A stretch of 47,863 nt of DNA from Deltaproteobacteria bacterium (GTDB lineage: Bacteria > Myxococcota_A > Polyangia > JAAYKL01): positions 1 to 47,863 of the forward strand of contig JAQTNF010000022.1 in the NCBI GenBank assembly GCA_028713995.1, written 5' to 3'. The notes below the pieces were generated by a model. The model had not been told where the DNA came from and did no database searches. It worked only from the letters and a program-made list of their open reading frames with translations. Of the stretch, positions 46,466 through 47,863 are shown piece after piece. The position numbers were made by a program, and so were the translations under genes. Numbering within the stretch: the stretch's first letter is position 1; the number at the start of each line of letters is the position of its first letter.

Positions 46466-47788
46466 ATGACGTCCTTCCAGATGGACCCGGCCGGCGAAGA
46501 CGGCTGGGGCTACACGCGAACGAAAAACACTCTCGCGAACGGGCTCAAGATCGTGCGGATCCTCCAGCCCCACCTCCACCGGGGCTCGGTCGCGGTCTAC
46601 TTCCGCGCCGGATCGCGTTTCGAGTCGCCCGAGGAGAACGGGCTCGGCCACTTTCTCGAGCACATGATCTTCCGGGGCTCCGGGAGTCACCCGAGCGCGT
46701 TCGCGCTCAACCTGGCGGTCGAGGAGCTCGGCGGCACGCTGTTCGCCGCCACGGCCCCGGACTGTACGGTTTTCGAGATCACCTTGCCGCGAGAGACGCT
46801 AGAGCAGGGAGCGCGCCTCCTCGCCGAAATCGTGACGAAGCCGCTCTTCGCGGACATCGATATCGAGCGCCGCATCATCGTCGAGGAGATCCGCGAGGAC
46901 GTCGACGAACGGGGCGCGCCCATTGATATCGACTTCCTCTCGCGCTCGCGCATGTGGCCGGGTCACCCGCTCGGCCAGGCTGTGACCGGTCCGCCCGCCA
47001 ACGTGGCCGGGTTTCGCATCGAGGACGTTCGGCGCATGTTCGAGCGTTCCTACGCCGGGCGAAACGCGGTGGTGGCGGTGAGCGGTTCGTTCGATTCGGA
47101 TCGCCTCGGACGCGCCGTTGAGGAATCCTTCTCAGCCATGCCCGCGGGGGCACCCTCCCCGCCCTCGCTCAGACCGGCGCCGGCGCCAGGTCCGACCGTG
47201 CTCCATGCCCACCACGGCGGCAGCCAGACCCTTGCCCGCATCGCCTTCCACGCGCCCGGCGAGGATGACCCGGATCGGACGGCGCTCGCCATCCTGATGT
47301 CGGTCCTCGACGACGGCATGTCGACGCGGCTGCACCGGCGCATCTTCGAGGAGCAAGGTCTCGCGTACAATGTGTCGGCCGAGCTCGACCAATACGAGGA
47401 TGCGGGCGTGCTCGATATCGAGGCCGCGTGCGTGCACGAGAACGTCCCTTCTCTCGTGGCCGAGGCCCTCTCGATCGTGGCCGACCTGCGCGACAGGCCC
47501 GCCTCCGACCGCGAGCTCGCAAAGGCCAAGCGGCGCGCGATCTGGGGGCTGCGCCTCACGCTCGACGATCCGCACGGGATGAGCAGCTGGTTCGGGGAGC
47601 AGGAGCTCTTCCGCGAGCCGGAGCCGCTCGAGGAGCGTGCCCGCGCCGTGGAGGCGGTCACGGCGGCGGACGTGAGGAGGGTCGCGGCGCGCGTGTTCCG
47701 GGCCGACGGGCTTCACGTCACGACAGTGGGAGTGCTGGACGGCCGCTGCCGCGCCGAGATCGAGCGCATCGCCTCGAGCTTCGCGTAA
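46466..47788 (+). CDS. M16-family zinc metallopeptidase (pitrilysin/processing-peptidase-like)
   Basis: 440 residues, a single pair of M16 domains. The inverted zinc motif is HFLEH near 61-65 (GLGHFLEHMIFRGS), with the third ligand Glu in RRIIVEEIRED near 140. R/Y-type residues of the C-terminal half are present in GMSTRLHRRIFEEQGLAYNVSAE. This size matches bacterial M16B enzymes (YmxG/PqqL-small type), which cleave peptides or signal-like sequences as dimers. No signal peptide, so cytoplasmic unless cotransported. Probably cotranscribed with ppiD. Confidence 0.93.
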   Translation: MTSFQMDPAGEDGWGYTRTKNTLANGLKIVRILQPHLHRGSVAVYFRAGSRFESPEENGLGHFLEHMIFRGSGSHPSAFALNLAVEELGGTLFAATAPDCTVFEITLPRETLEQGARLLAEIVTKPLFADIDIERRIIVEEIREDVDERGAPIDIDFLSRSRMWPGHPLGQAVTGPPANVAGFRIEDVRRMFERSYAGRNAVVAVSGSFDSDRLGRAVEESFSAMPAGAPSPPSLRPAPAPGPTVLHAHHGGSQTLARIAFHAPGEDDPDRTALAILMSVLDDGMSTRLHRRIFEEQGLAYNVSAELDQYEDAGVLDIEAACVHENVPSLVAEALSIVADLRDRPASDRELAKAKRRAIWGLRLTLDDPHGMSSWFGEQELFREPEPLEERARAVEAVTAADVRRVAARVFRADGLHVTTVGVLDGRCRAEIERIASSFA

Positions 47789-47818
47789 AAGCGCGGCCGG
47801 TGGTACGTTCCCTTTGAG

Positions 47819-47863
47819 ATGACGCCACCCGAAGACGGATTCGAAGATCCCCGCGCCGTGCTG
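47819..47863 (+). CDS. Start of a further gene, cut by the window end
   Basis: ATG at 47819 opens a frame MTPPEDGFEDPRAVL that runs to the last base. Only 15 codons are visible and the ribosome site is weak, so no function can be given. Same strand and 30 bases after the M16 gene. Confidence 0.4.
   Translation, partial: MTPPEDGFEDPRAVL

Overview
The window is GC-rich and densely coded. It probably comes from a Myxococcota/Deltaproteobacteria-type Gram-negative bacterium. The evidence is indirect: many short-signal lipoproteins with Asp/Thr-Asp linkers, a secreted trypsin with a MYXO-CTERM-like Cys tail, an FHA-trypsin membrane protein, a very large TPR protein, and a mreBCD-mrdA-rodA shape operon. 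No marker gene fixes the genus. There is no CRISPR array, phage or intact transposon.

Layout. 1-6256 (+): a 5'-truncated FG-GAP propeller protein, a 1364-residue von Willebrand A protein ending in two Ada-like HxxxC/CxxC zinc modules, and a cupin. 6352-15804: a small envelope protein, then a minus-strand run of lipoproteins (one frameshifted, one cut short by an inverted-repeat element) around valS. 15835-19303: two multi-membrane-span sugar-transferase genes bracketed by two copies of a 105-bp promoter-bearing repeat. 19319-24846: an alkaline-phosphatase-superfamily enzyme, a 3'-truncated response regulator, a thioredoxin-fold lipoprotein with an in-frame TGA that looks like selenocysteine, an FHA-trypsin protein, a small membrane protein and a LolA-like lipoprotein. 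24867-32945: the 1717-residue TPR protein, a fused formiminotransferase-cyclodeaminase and a polyprenyl diphosphate synthase. 32984-33534: tRNA-His, tRNA-Arg and tRNA-Lys on the minus strand behind a near-consensus promoter that abuts an hsdM remnant. 33709-37536 (+): a membrane-anchored Cys-rich protein, a propeller lipoprotein and an old-yellow-enzyme/2,4-dienoyl-CoA-reductase-type flavoprotein, all with overlapping ends. 37622-38677: secreted trypsin. 38696-44273 (-): mreB, mreC, mreD, mrdA, rodA. 44640-end (+): PpiD-like chaperone, M16 peptidase and the first codons of another gene.

How the genes fit together. Most genes serve the cell envelope: elongation machinery, outer-membrane protein folding (PpiD), export and display of lipoproteins, proteolysis and surface glycosylation. 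The best candidate for something new is the UPGC thioredoxin-like lipoprotein at 20976-21833. It has an in-frame TGA exactly at the first active-site cysteine and a hairpin in the right place for a bacterial SECIS element. Second is the duplicated promoter cassette around the sugar-transferase pair. Several decayed genes (truncated response regulator, hsdM scar, split lipoproteins) show local rearrangement. All functions were read from sequence and memory of families; no database search was run.
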